Part shown: one piece after another, positions 21,111 through 30,086 of the stretch | Position numbering within the stretch: the stretch's first letter is position 1 | How the letters are laid out: each line of letters starts with the position of its first letter | Assembly (NCBI RefSeq): GCF_001040945.1 | Contig: NZ_CP011930.1 | Coordinates: 4,211,021 to 4,275,020 of the forward strand | Reading direction: 5' to 3' | Length of the DNA: 64,000 nt | From: Herbaspirillum seropedicae | GTDB taxonomy: Bacteria > Pseudomonadota > Gammaproteobacteria > Burkholderiales > Burkholderiaceae_D | Made by a program: the position numbers and the translations under genes | Notes under the pieces: generated by a model | Database searches by the model: none | Seen by the model: the letters and a program-made list of their open reading frames with translations, nothing else | Told to the model about the DNA's origin: nothing

Positions 21111-24100
21111 ATGAGCAAGCCGGGCCTCGCCTCACTGACCAAGCAACCTGCATGGCAACGCCTGCGCCGCCCGCTGAAGTGGCTGGCGTGGATGCTGGCG
21201 GTCCTGCTGGCGCTGGCCGCGCTGAGCTGGGCCGCCCTGCCCGCGCTGGTACGCAAGCTGGCCGTCGAGCAGACCCAAGCGCAACTGGGCCGCAAGCTGG
21301 ACGTCGGCGCGGTGAGCTTCAATCCCTTCCGCCTGGCGCTGCAGGTCTCCGACATCACCCTCTACGAAGCCGACGGCAAGACCCCTTTCCTGGCCGTCCA
21401 GTCCCTGCTGGTGGACGCCTCTTCGGCCTCGCTGCTGTGCCTGGCGCCGGTGCTGGATGAAGTGCGCCTGAGCAAGCCGCAACTGCGGGTGCAGCGCATC
21501 GATGCCGACCAGGGCGGCCACTACAATTTCTCCGACATCCTCGAACGCCTGGCCGCCCAGCCCAAGAGCGAAGGCCAGGCCCGTTTCTCGCTGGCCAACG
21601 TGCAGCTGCAGGATGGCGCGATCCACTTTGAAGACAAGCTCACCGGCAAGACCATCGACATCGCCGCCCTGCAAGTCGGCCTGCCCTTCATTTCCAACCT
21701 GCCGGGCAACATCGACAGCTTCGTCCAGCCGCAACTGTCGGCCACCATCAACGGCACGCCCCTGCACCTCAAGGGCCGCAGCAAGCCCTTCAGCAGCACG
21801 CTCGAATCGGCCTTCGCCATCGATATCGAGCGCCTGGACCTGGTGTCCTACCTGCCCTTCGTCCCGATGGAGCTGCCAGTGCTGCTCCAGAGCGGCCATC
21901 TCAGCACACGCCTGGACCTGGGCTTCAATCGCCAGCAAGACAAACCCACCATCACGCTGGCAGGCGACGTGGTGCTGGACGATATCGCCGTGGCCGACCG
22001 CGCCAAGGCGCCGCTGCTCAAAGCCCGGCAACTGGCCGTCAAGCTGGGCCAGTTCGACGTGCTCGCCGCCAGCGGCCAGATCAGCCAGGTGACCCTGGAA
22101 CAGCCGCAGATCTGGGCCTCGATGAACGGCCGTGGAGAGATCAACTGGGTGCGCGCCCTGGCTGCTCCTGCCACAGGCAAGCGCACCGCGGCCAGCCAGG
22201 CAGCGACCTCCGCGCAAGCTTCGGCCATCGTATTGCAGCAGTTGAACGTGCGCGACGGGCGCGTGAACTGGCGTGACGAAGCCAACGCCTCGCCAGCCCA
22301 GAATGTGCAGCTGAGCGGCATCGAGATCGACGCCGCGCAACTGTCCACCGCAGCGAACGCCCAGCCCGCCACCCTGAAAGTCACGGCCATCGAGAATGGC
22401 CATGGCCGCCTAGGTTTCGAAGGGCAGGTCGCGCCGCTCAAGCCGGCCGTGGCCGGCAAGCTGACGCTGGCCGGCATCGATCTGGCCGGCTATCGCAACT
22501 ACCTGCACCGCGCGCCGGTGAGCGGCTTGGCCGGCAAACTCTCGGGCAACAGCACCCTGCAATGGCGCGACGGCCACCTCAAGCTCGACGACAGCACCGT
22601 GGAACTGGCCAGCCTGCAGCTCACCCCAGAGGGCAAAAGCACACAGCCCATCAGCGTCGAATCGCTCAAGCTGCGTGTGCAGAACGTCACCGATACTTTC
22701 GACCAGGCCATGCCGCTGACGCTGCAGGCGCGCCTGGACAAGAACGGCAGCGCCGACATCACCGGCCAGATCGCGCCGCACCTCAAGAATGCCGATCTCG
22801 ACCTGGACCTACGCGAGTTGCCCATCGCTCCCGTCCAGGGCTACTTCACCGATATCCTCAACGTGAGCATCAGCAATGGCGCGCTCAGCGCCAAAGGCAA
22901 GCTGGCGCTGACGCTACCGCTGCAACAGCAGAAGTTCGCGCTCGACTACAAAGGCAACGCCGCTATCGCCAACCTGCGCATGCAGGACAAGCTCACCTCC
23001 ACCGACTTCCTGCGCTGGCGCACCCTCACCCTGGCCGGCATCAACGCCAAGCTGGGCGGGCGTGCGCAGATCGCGCTGGACAAGGTCACCCTCAACAGCT
23101 TCTACGCCCGCGCCATCCTTTCCGAAAAGGGACGCCTGAACCTGCAGGACATCCTGGTGGCCGACGGCCAGCCGCAGGGCTCGATCACCGACGACAGCAA
23201 GAAGGACGACAAGGAGAACCGCCGCGACAGCAGCCGCAAGAGCGTCTCCAGCACACCGGTCACCAGCCCGGCAGCGCGCGCGGACGCCCCCATCGTCAGG
23301 GTCGGCCAGGTCGTGCTCGAAGGCGGCAACATCAACTACACCGACAACTTCGTCAAACCCAACTACACCGCCAACATGACAGGCCTCGCCGGCAGCATCG
23401 GCGAGATCTCTTCCGAAAAGCCGCAACCCGCCCCCGTGAACATCAGCGGCAAGATCGACAACGACGCGCCCCTGCAGATCTCGGGCGCGCTCAATCCGCT
23501 GTTCAAGCCCATGTACCTGGACCTCAAGGCCAGCGCCAACGGCGTGCAGCTGCCGCGCCTGACGCCCTACTCGGCCAAGTACGCCGGCTATCCCATCACC
23601 AAGGGCAAGCTGTCCATGGACGTGCAGTACAAGATCGAGAACGACAAGCTGGTCGCCCAGAACGATCTGCGCATCGAGCAACTGACGTTCGGCGAACGGG
23701 TCGACAGCCCCAACGCCACCAATCTGCCGGTGATGCTGGCGGTGTCGCTGCTCAAGGACCGTAACGGCAACATCAACCTGAACCTGCCCATCTCGGGCTC
23801 GCTCTCCGATCCCGAGTTTTCGGTGGGCGGCATCATCGTGCGGGTGTTCGTGAACCTGATCGCCAAGGCCGTGACCTCGCCCTTTGCGCTGATCGGCTCG
23901 ATGTTCCGCAGCGACGAGAACATCGGTGAATTGCGCTACATCGAGTTCCCCGCCGGCTCGGCCGAGATCGATGCCGAGGTGCGCAAGAAGCTCGATGCGC
24001 TCGGCTACGTGCTGCACGAGCGCCCCGGCATCAAGCTCGACATCATGGGTCGCGTCGATCCCCAGGTCGACGACCAGGGTCTGCGCAAGGAAGCGCTGGA

Positions 24101-24485
24101 GCGCCAGATGCGCGGCTACAAGCGGGCCGAGCTGATCGCCCGCGAAGGCCAGCCATCCGGCCCGGTACGCCTGACCGACGTCGAGCGCAGCAAATACCTG
24201 GAACGCGCCTACAAGGAAGCCAAGTTCGACAAGCCCCGCAACATGATCGGCCTGGCCCGCTCGCTGCCGCCGGCCGAGATGGAAAAGCTGATCCTGGAGC
24301 ACACCCAGGTCAGCCCCGACGACCTGCGCAGCCTGGCGCAGCGGCGCGCCGACCAGGTCCGCAACTACCTGCAGGAGCAAAGCGTGATCGAACCTGCGCG
24401 CATCTTCCTGATCGCCCCCAAGCTGGACGGCGCGGGCATCCCCGACAAGGAGCCCAAGGCGCGAGTGGACCTGACGATACAATGA
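21111..24485 (+). CDS. giant AsmA-like DUF748 envelope protein
   Basis: Protein of 1124 residues with one N-terminal membrane anchor (WLAWMLAVLLALAALSWAALPAL) and a long periplasmic beta-rich body. Domains: an AsmA-like N-terminal unit (LGRKLDVGAVSFNPFRLALQVSDITLYEADG), repeated DUF748 units, and a C-terminal OmpA-reminiscent stretch (EFPAGSAEIDAEVRKKLDAL). A polar Lys/Arg/Ser linker sits near residue 700. AsmA-like proteins are thought to bridge the envelope and carry phospholipid to the outer membrane; that role here is inference. No gene partner is adjacent. Confidence 0.88.
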   Translation: MSKPGLASLTKQPAWQRLRRPLKWLAWMLAVLLALAALSWAALPALVRKLAVEQTQAQLGRKLDVGAVSFNPFRLALQVSDITLYEADGKTPFLAVQSLLVDASSASLLCLAPVLDEVRLSKPQLRVQRIDADQGGHYNFSDILERLAAQPKSEGQARFSLANVQLQDGAIHFEDKLTGKTIDIAALQVGLPFISNLPGNIDSFVQPQLSATINGTPLHLKGRSKPFSSTLESAFAIDIERLDLVSYLPFVPMELPVLLQSGHLSTRLDLGFNRQQDKPTITLAGDVVLDDIAVADRAKAPLLKARQLAVKLGQFDVLAASGQISQVTLEQPQIWASMNGRGEINWVRALAAPATGKRTAASQAATSAQASAIVLQQLNVRDGRVNWRDEANASPAQNVQLSGIEIDAAQLSTAANAQPATLKVTAIENGHGRLGFEGQVAPLKPAVAGKLTLAGIDLAGYRNYLHRAPVSGLAGKLSGNSTLQWRDGHLKLDDSTVELASLQLTPEGKSTQPISVESLKLRVQNVTDTFDQAMPLTLQARLDKNGSADITGQIAPHLKNADLDLDLRELPIAPVQGYFTDILNVSISNGALSAKGKLALTLPLQQQKFALDYKGNAAIANLRMQDKLTSTDFLRWRTLTLAGINAKLGGRAQIALDKVTLNSFYARAILSEKGRLNLQDILVADGQPQGSITDDSKKDDKENRRDSSRKSVSSTPVTSPAARADAPIVRVGQVVLEGGNINYTDNFVKPNYTANMTGLAGSIGEISSEKPQPAPVNISGKIDNDAPLQISGALNPLFKPMYLDLKASANGVQLPRLTPYSAKYAGYPITKGKLSMDVQYKIENDKLVAQNDLRIEQLTFGERVDSPNATNLPVMLAVSLLKDRNGNINLNLPISGSLSDPEFSVGGIIVRVFVNLIAKAVTSPFALIGSMFRSDENIGELRYIEFPAGSAEIDAEVRKKLDALGYVLHERPGIKLDIMGRVDPQVDDQGLRKEALERQMRGYKRAELIAREGQPSGPVRLTDVERSKYLERAYKEAKFDKPRNMIGLARSLPPAEMEKLILEHTQVSPDDLRSLAQRRADQVRNYLQEQSVIEPARIFLIAPKLDGAGIPDKEPKARVDLTIQ

Positions 24486-24515
24486 GCGCCGCCGGCTCTT
24501 GAAAAGGCCGGCGCT
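24485..24515 (+). terminator. GC-rich hairpin after the DUF748 gene
   Basis: Immediately after the stop codon, AGCG plus CCGGC pairs with GCCGG plus CGCT with a bulge, around an A-rich loop. There is no T-run, so it may be a weak or Rho-assisted terminator. Confidence 0.45.
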
Positions 24516-24537
24516 GCCCATACCATAGGGAGTAGGT

Positions 24538-24638
24538 TATAATTGACCTCCCGCCGCACTGGCGGGCGCATCTTTCGAGATGCAAGCGTAATACGCAAGT
24601 TCATGCGCCCAGCGGGATTTGCGAAGCTTCAACACCAC
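24538..24638 (+). promoter_or_regulatory. ssrA: ssrA promoter and structured precursor leader
   Basis: TATAAT at 24538-24543 is a perfect -10 box. Between it and the mature tmRNA 5' end lie three small hairpins: CCCGCC/GGCGGG (24550-24566), GCATCT-TTCG-AGATGC (24568-24583) and GCGTA/TACGC (24586-24596). The leader would be removed by RNase P and other nucleases. The -35 match is poor. Confidence 0.55.
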
Positions 24639-25019
24639 GGGGCCGACTTGGTTTCGACAGGGGTTGCAAAGCGGAACAGGGCATGCCGAGGACTGGTTAC
24701 CTCGTTAATCCATCCGGAACTGCTTAAATGCAAACGACGAATCTTACGCTCTCGCAGCGTAAATCGCACCTAGAAACCTAAGAAACTTCTAGCTCTACAG
24801 CACTTCTTCCCTGGGGTGTGCTGGCAACAGCGGTAGAGTCATTTACAGGGAATCGTGGCGTATCGGGTTACTTGATACGTCATTAAATCCAAGGTAACTC
24901 GTCCTGTCGAAGCGTGTGCGTCCGCGTCGCCAGGATTAAAACCAATTGGCTGCACTACGCATGTAGAACTGTCTGTAGAGTGCTTCTGGACGCGGGTTCA
25001 ATTCCCGCCGGCTCCACCA
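24639..25019 (+). ncRNA. ssrA: transfer-messenger RNA (tmRNA)
   Basis: Rescues stalled ribosomes together with SmpB and tags the unfinished protein for proteolysis. The two ends pair as a tRNA acceptor stem: GGGGCCG at the 5' end with CGGCTCC ahead of A-CCA at the 3' end (one G-U pair). The T-arm GGTTCAATTCC is present. The tag frame starts with the GCA resume codon at 24730 and reads ANDESYALAA then TAA (24760-24762), an Ala-Ala ending suitable for ClpXP. It is a one-piece, non-permuted tmRNA of 381 nt including the encoded CCA. Confidence 0.97.
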
Positions 25020-25027
25020 ACATCACG

Positions 25028-25070
25028 ACCACCAGCAACCGGCGCCAAGCAGGTTTCTGGTGGTTTCGTC
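25028..25070 (+). terminator. ssrA: likely ssrA terminator
   Basis: Eight base pairs (ACCACCAG/CTGGTGGT) extended inward by AACC/GGTT, followed by TTCGTCTTTCT. It starts 9 nt after the tmRNA CCA. The T-run is interrupted but the stem is strong. Confidence 0.7.
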
Positions 25071-25542
25071 TTTCTGGCCCGACATCCCTAGCGGCCCGCC
25101 AAGATCGCGGCGCCTCGTCACAACGCTGACTGAGCATCCAAGCTTATCGAATGAACAAGTTTGCGATCGGGGCGATGCGCTCCATGCCGTTCTTGAATCA
25201 TTTGTTAGAGAATCAGGTACACACTCAAAAGCGCCCTCATCTGCCCTCAGATGAACAAAACGTAAGCTATCGGCAACGATTACATTGCGCATAAGCCCCC
25301 TGGACGTGGCTTTCCGCGTTTCCCGGTGAAAAAATCGTGTTATTTGAAGAGGGTTTTGTCGTACCATTGCCGGGTCTTACAAAATGTAACATTCAAGACG
25401 CCCGGATAAATGCCGTCAATAAAAAAGAAAACGGCATGTTCCCTGATGCTCCTCCAGTGCAAGGGCATAACGGCATGCACCGGGGAGCAGGGGAATCCGG
25501 TAGATAACACCGCCAGAAAGAAGCCTCGGGGCTTTCGACGAT
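25071..25542. other. 472-bp upstream region of the pigment operon
   Basis: No supported gene. Composition is more A+T-rich than the flanks, especially 25300-25430. AACGGCATG occurs twice in direct orientation (25430-25438 and 25469-25477), and TGCCGT at 25411-25416 is inverted relative to the first copy. These repeats just upstream of the first operon gene are candidate regulator sites. I could not fix a single promoter. Confidence 0.5.
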
Positions 25543-26355
25543 ATGTATTCAGGGGATGTCAGTTTTTCAGTTGCCGCGCATGCGCAATGGGTTCCGGGTA
25601 TCGAATCCGCCATCGATTGGCAACAATGGATCAGGGGTGATCGCCAGACGGCCGGTTCGGGGGAACCAGCGGTCAAGGCCATGCCGCCCATGCTGCGGCG
25701 GCGTACCAGTCCGGTGGGCAAGCTGGCGCTGGAAACGGCCTACGGCGCATTGACCGCTGCGGCGTCCCATCCCTCCCACGACGCCCGTCCCGCCGCCTCG
25801 GACCTCGACATCCCGGTCGTCTTTGCCTCGCGCCATGGCGAATGCGCGCGCTCGGTGGAGTTGCAGATGGCCCTGGCCGAAGCCGCGCCGATGTCACCCA
25901 CCGCCTTCAGCCTGTCGGTCCACAACGCCAACGCCGGCCTCTTTTCCATCGCCCGCGGCAGCGCGGCCAACACGGTGGCCATCGCCGCCGGCCAGAGCAC
26001 GGTCGAACACGCCGTCATCGAAGCCTGCGGCCTGCTGGCCGATGGCGCGCCGCAGGTCCTGGTGGTGGTCGCCGATGCGCCGCTGCCGACGATGTTTGCC
26101 GATTTCGCCGATGAACAGGAAGAACCCTGCGGCTGGTCCTGGCTGATCCAGGCGGCCGATGAACAGGACGCCTTGCCCACGCTCTCGCTGCAATGGCAGC
26201 AGGCGCCAGCGGGCGGGGACGTGGACGTGGCGTCCCACGCCAACAACGCCGCTGCAGGCGCTGCCGCCGTGCTGCGCTTCTTCCTCGATGCGGACGCCTC
26301 CACCCTGCACCGCCACGCCGACGGTCGCCGCTGGCAATGGATGCGGCATGCTTGA
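25543..26355 (+). CDS. ketosynthase-like chain length factor of aryl polyene operon
   Basis: 270-residue protein of the ketosynthase-like 'chain length factor' family (ApeC-type). The thiolase-fold core is recognisable (MLRRRTSPVGKLALETAYGAL, VVFASRHGECARSVELQMAL). The segment that would carry the nucleophilic cysteine instead reads LSVHNANAGLFSIARG, so it has no condensing activity of its own. In aryl polyene systems such a protein pairs with an active ketosynthase and helps set chain length. It is the first gene of a 19-gene operon; its last 8 bases overlap the next gene. Confidence 0.88.
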   Translation: MYSGDVSFSVAAHAQWVPGIESAIDWQQWIRGDRQTAGSGEPAVKAMPPMLRRRTSPVGKLALETAYGALTAAASHPSHDARPAASDLDIPVVFASRHGECARSVELQMALAEAAPMSPTAFSLSVHNANAGLFSIARGSAANTVAIAAGQSTVEHAVIEACGLLADGAPQVLVVVADAPLPTMFADFADEQEEPCGWSWLIQAADEQDALPTLSLQWQQAPAGGDVDVASHANNAAAGAAAVLRFFLDADASTLHRHADGRRWQWMRHA

Positions 26356-27136
26356 TCGGGTCTTCGCGCTGATCGACCGTGGCTGGCGCATCCTGGCCAC
26401 GGGCATGTGCTTTGCGCTGTTCGGCCTGGGTGGCCTGCTGTTGCGGCTGGTGGTCTTCCCCATCCTGCAGCTGCTGGTGCGCGACGCGCAGCAGCGCGTG
26501 CTGTGGGCGCGCCATATCATCCGCCTGGCGTTTCGCGCCTTCGTCGAACTGATGCGAATCTGCGGTGTGATCCGTTATGAAATCTCGGGCCTGGAACGCC
26601 TGAACCGCAATGGCCAGTTGATCCTGGCCAATCACCCTACGCTCATCGACACGGTGCTGCTGATGGCCTTCGTGCGCCACGCCGACTGCATCGTCAAGAA
26701 CGCCCTGTGGCGCAATCCATTTACCCGCGGCCCCATCCGCGCCGCCGGCTACATCAGCAATGACCAGGGACCGGACCTGATCGAGGATTGCATCCGCTCC
26801 ATCCGCAGCGGTGGCAATCTCATCATCTTCCCCGAAGGCACCCGCACGCCCACGGACGGCCAGATCAGCCTCAAGCGCGGCGCCGCCAACGTGGCGGTGC
26901 GCTGCGGCTGCCCCATCACGCCGGTGCGCATCCGCTGCACGCCGGTGACCCTCTCCAAGGGAGAGAAATGGTGGCAGGTGCCGGCCAGGCGCGCGCACTT
27001 CCGCCTGCAGATCGGCGACGACCTTCACCTGGACCACATCATCGGCGCCGGCCAGCCGCACCCTGCCGACAATCCCACGCTCGCCGCCCGGCAGCTGACG
27101 ACCTACCTGCAACAGTACTTCATGAAAGAGAACTAG
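26348..27136 (+). CDS. PlsC-family acyltransferase
   Basis: 1-acylglycerol-3-phosphate acyltransferase family, 262 residues. It has an N-terminal membrane segment (residues about 14-46), the NHPTLID motif (His96, Asp101) and FPEGTRT near residue 162. The family moves acyl groups from acyl-ACP or acyl-CoA onto a lipid acceptor. In aryl polyene clusters the equivalent gene (ApeD-type) is proposed to help anchor the polyene in a lipid; the exact acceptor here is unknown. The start ATG overlaps the chain length factor stop by 8 bp, suggesting coupled translation. Confidence 0.88.
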   Translation: MLDRVFALIDRGWRILATGMCFALFGLGGLLLRLVVFPILQLLVRDAQQRVLWARHIIRLAFRAFVELMRICGVIRYEISGLERLNRNGQLILANHPTLIDTVLLMAFVRHADCIVKNALWRNPFTRGPIRAAGYISNDQGPDLIEDCIRSIRSGGNLIIFPEGTRTPTDGQISLKRGAANVAVRCGCPITPVRIRCTPVTLSKGEKWWQVPARRAHFRLQIGDDLHLDHIIGAGQPHPADNPTLAARQLTTYLQQYFMKEN

Positions 27137-27139
27137 GCG

Positions 27140-27403
27140 ATGCAAGACCTGGAACAAGATATCAAGCAACTCATCATCGAGGCCCTCGACCTGGAAGACC
27201 TGGCCCCCGAGGACATCGACAGCGCCGCGCCCCTGTTCGGCGATGGCCTGGGCCTGGATTCCATCGACGCGCTGGAACTGGGCATGAGCCTGCAGAAGCG
27301 CTATGGCATCAAGCTCTCGGCCAATTCCGAAGAAACCCGCAAGCATTTCGCCTCGGTGCAGGCGCTGGCTGCCCTGGTGGCCAGCCACCAGGCCACGGCC
27401 TGA
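27140..27403 (+). CDS. acyl carrier protein 1
   Basis: Carrier protein of 87 residues with the phosphopantetheine site GLDSIDALEL (Ser41). It lies 3 bp after the acyltransferase and is followed by a second carrier. In known aryl polyene systems the two carriers have different jobs (starter/elongation and transfer). Which does what here cannot be read from sequence. Confidence 0.93.
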   Translation: MQDLEQDIKQLIIEALDLEDLAPEDIDSAAPLFGDGLGLDSIDALELGMSLQKRYGIKLSANSEETRKHFASVQALAALVASHQATA

Positions 27404-27465
27404 GCAGCCTCCACGCTGCACGCACCCTGACGCCCCCTCCCAGCCATTAGCAAGAGAAGCACATC

Positions 27466-27744
27466 ATGACCACTCTGACACCTGACATGACCAAGGACGA
27501 AATCACCGTGTGGATCGTCGATATGCTGCACGAGATGTTCGAGATCGACAAAGCGGCCATCACGCCCCAGTCCAACCTCTACACCGATCTCGACATCGAC
27601 AGCATCGACGCCGTCGACATCGTGGTCAAGCTCAACCAGACCACCGGCAAGCGCATCCAGCCCGACGTCTTCCGCAGCGTGCGCACGGTGCAGGACGTCG
27701 TCGAGATCCTGGCGACCCTGATGCGCGAACAAGCGCACGCGTGA
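27466..27744 (+). CDS. acyl carrier protein 2
   Basis: Carrier protein of 92 residues with phosphopantetheine site DIDSIDAVDIVVKL (Ser46). It differs clearly from carrier 1, being richer in Asp/Val around the site, so the pair is not a recent duplication. It should be activated by the phosphopantetheinyl transferase at the end of the operon. Confidence 0.93.
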   Translation: MTTLTPDMTKDEITVWIVDMLHEMFEIDKAAITPQSNLYTDLDIDSIDAVDIVVKLNQTTGKRIQPDVFRSVRTVQDVVEILATLMREQAHA

Positions 27745-27748
27745 GCGC

Positions 27749-28315
27749 ATGAAGCCTCCCGCGATGCCCAGGCTGGCCACGCTGGCCGGTCCGCTGTTGA
27801 TCCTGCTCTATCCCCTGTTGATCTGGTACGCCCACGGCAAGCTCGAGCCACGCACCCTGGCCTTGTCCCTGGTGCTCATCGCCGTGGTGCGCCTGTTCGC
27901 CACCCGCACCGGCGGCCCCCTGCGCTGGATGGGCGTGGCCGCCCTGGCGCTGGCCGCACCGGCCGTGTACTGGAATGCGCTGCTGCCGCTGAAGCTCTAT
28001 CCGGTCGCCATCAGCGCCGGCATGCTGGCCCTGTTCGGCTACAGCCTCTACAAGCCGCCCACCGTGATCGAACGCATGGCGCGGCTGGGTTCGCCGGACC
28101 TGCCGCTGTTCGTCATCGCCTATACGCGCCGGGTCACCCAGGTGTGGTGCCTGTTCTTCGCCATCAATGGCAGCATCGCCCTGGGTACGGCCCTGTGGTG
28201 TTCGCCTGCGGTATGGTCGATGTACACCGGTGTCATTTCCTACATCGCCATGGGCCTGCTGTTTGCCGGCGAATACCTGGTGCGCCTGTATGTACGGCGC
28301 CAGCATCATGCGTGA
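27749..28315 (+). CDS. integral membrane protein, COG4648 type
   Basis: 188-residue protein with about five to six hydrophobic helices (for example LAGPLLILLYPLLIWYA and YPVAISAGMLALFGYSLY). It belongs to a small membrane family found almost only in aryl polyene and xanthomonadin-like clusters. Function unknown; position next to the carriers and ligase suggests a membrane scaffold for the assembly enzymes (inference). Confidence 0.82.
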   Translation: MKPPAMPRLATLAGPLLILLYPLLIWYAHGKLEPRTLALSLVLIAVVRLFATRTGGPLRWMGVAALALAAPAVYWNALLPLKLYPVAISAGMLALFGYSLYKPPTVIERMARLGSPDLPLFVIAYTRRVTQVWCLFFAINGSIALGTALWCSPAVWSMYTGVISYIAMGLLFAGEYLVRLYVRRQHHA

Positions 28316-28325
28316 GGCGTCCGCA

Positions 28326-30086
28326 ATGACGGCCGCCCCACGGCTGGACCTGCTGCAACTGCCGTTCCTGGCCTTTGCCGGCGCAGACGTGATCGGCTGG
28401 CGTGATGGTGTGGCGGTCACGCACGCGTCCTGGCGCGCCGAGCTGCGGCGCTGGCAGCACCTCGTGCAGACCACACCGGGACAGCGCATGGCGCTGTTCC
28501 ACCACGACACCCTGCAGTTCGCGGCGGCCCTGTTCGCGATCTGGCTGGCGGGCAAGACGGCCTACCTGCCCAGCGACGCCCTGCCCGACACCTGCCGTCA
28601 ACTGCAAGGTGAGGTCGATGCCTTCCTCGGCGAGTTCGGGGCGCATTGTCCGGCCTTGCACCCTGCCGGCGATGCAGCGGAAGGCGATACGCCCGACGCC
28701 TGGCCGACCTTGCGCGCCGACTTTGGCGGACTGGTGGTCTATACCTCAGGCAGTACCGGTCTGGCCCAGGCCATTCCCAAGCAACTGGGCCAGATGGCCA
28801 ATGAAGTGGCTACGCTGGAGGCGCTCTTCGGCGCAATCGTGGGCGAGGCCGAGGTCATCGCCACGGTCTCGCACCAGCATATCTACGGCTTGCTCTTCAA
28901 GGTCTTGTGGGCGCTGTGCGCGGGACGTCCGGTGCACGCGGGCAGCGCCTTCTTCCCGGAAGACCTGCAGCGCATGGCCGGCGCGCGCCCGTGGATACTG
29001 CTGTCCAGCCCGGCGCATCTGAAACGCCTGCCCGAACAGGGCGCCCAGCCGGATGCGCGCCAGCTGCGCGCCATCTTTTCCTCCGGCGGTCCATTGCCGG
29101 CCCAAGCTGCCGCCGATAGCGCGCGCCTGCTGGGCCAACGCCCGCTGGAAATCTATGGCAGCTCCGAGACCGGCGGTATCGCCTGGCGTCAGCCGCAGAC
29201 CGATCCCTTGCAGCGTCAGGAACACTGGCAAGCCATGCCAGGCGTGGAGGTACGGCTGGGCGCCGAGGGCGAGCTGGAGGTACGCTCGCCCCACCTGCCC
29301 GATAGCGCCTGGTTCGGCATGGCCGACCGCGCCGCGCTGGTGCCAGGCCAGCCAGGACAGTTCGAACTGCGTGGACGTAGCGACCGCATCGTCAAGCTGG
29401 AAGAAAAACGCATCTCGCTGACCCGCATCGAGCAACTGCTCAACGCCAGTCCGCTGGTGGAAGACGTGCGCGTGATCGTCCACCAGGGCCGCCGGGCGCG
29501 CCAGTTCATCGCCGCCTTCGTCGTCCCGAGTGCGCCCGCGCACGCCATGCTCGCCGCGCAAGGCAAGCTGGCGCTCAATACGGCCCTCAAGGCCGTATTG
29601 GCCGGCGCCATCGAATCCATCGCCCTGCCGCGCCTGTGGCGCTACCTGCCGGCGCTGCCGGTGAACCCGCAAGGCAAGGTCACGCTATCGGCGCTGACTG
29701 CGCTGCTGGAGAGCCCCGCGGCCGCTCCCGTAGTCAGCGCCCCGACCCTGCCGCAGGTCAGCGAACTTGAACGCAGCAGCGAACATGTGCAACTGGCGCT
29801 GGATATTCCTGCCGACCTGCTCTATTTCCGGGGCCACTTCCCCGGTTCGCCCATCCTTCCGGGCGTGGTGCAGACCGACTGGTCGCTTGCCCTGGGTCGG
29901 CGCTACTTCGACCTGCCGCCGCACTTCCTGGGGCTGCAGGCCTTGAAGTTCCAGCGCGTCATCACGCCGGGCATGCGCGTGCTGCTGGACCTGCAATTCG
30001 AGGCGGGCAAGTCGCAGCTGTCCTTCCGCCTGCATTCCGAGGGCGGCCAGCATGCCAGCGGACGCTTCCTGCTGGGGGCGGCATGA
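28326..30086 (+). CDS. acyl-ACP ligase fused to hotdog dehydratase domain
   Basis: 586-residue fusion. Residues about 1-460 are an AMP-forming ligase: phosphate loop YTSGSTG (139-145), EIYGSSETGG, GRSDRIVKLEEKRIS and the C-terminal catalytic PQGKV (Lys451). It should adenylate the aromatic starter and load it on a carrier. Residues about 487-586 are a FabZ/ApeI-like hotdog domain with YFRGHFPGSPILPG (His504), where the usual active-site Glu helix reads VVQTDWSLA instead. In the described enterobacterial clusters I recall, these are two genes (ApeH and ApeI). GAGG eight bases ahead favours the ATG at 28326; an ATG at 28308 overlaps the previous stop. Confidence 0.88.
   Translation: MTAAPRLDLLQLPFLAFAGADVIGWRDGVAVTHASWRAELRRWQHLVQTTPGQRMALFHHDTLQFAAALFAIWLAGKTAYLPSDALPDTCRQLQGEVDAFLGEFGAHCPALHPAGDAAEGDTPDAWPTLRADFGGLVVYTSGSTGLAQAIPKQLGQMANEVATLEALFGAIVGEAEVIATVSHQHIYGLLFKVLWALCAGRPVHAGSAFFPEDLQRMAGARPWILLSSPAHLKRLPEQGAQPDARQLRAIFSSGGPLPAQAAADSARLLGQRPLEIYGSSETGGIAWRQPQTDPLQRQEHWQAMPGVEVRLGAEGELEVRSPHLPDSAWFGMADRAALVPGQPGQFELRGRSDRIVKLEEKRISLTRIEQLLNASPLVEDVRVIVHQGRRARQFIAAFVVPSAPAHAMLAAQGKLALNTALKAVLAGAIESIALPRLWRYLPALPVNPQGKVTLSALTALLESPAAAPVVSAPTLPQVSELERSSEHVQLALDIPADLLYFRGHFPGSPILPGVVQTDWSLALGRRYFDLPPHFLGLQALKFQRVITPGMRVLLDLQFEAGKSQLSFRLHSEGGQHASGRFLLGAA

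Noticed and set aside
22914..24521. 535-codon open frame opposite the DUF748 gene
   Set aside because: Antisense shadow with no start signal and no recognisable protein.
25060..25254. Short plus-strand frame after tmRNA
   Set aside because: It begins inside the ssrA terminator and has no ribosome site or family resemblance.
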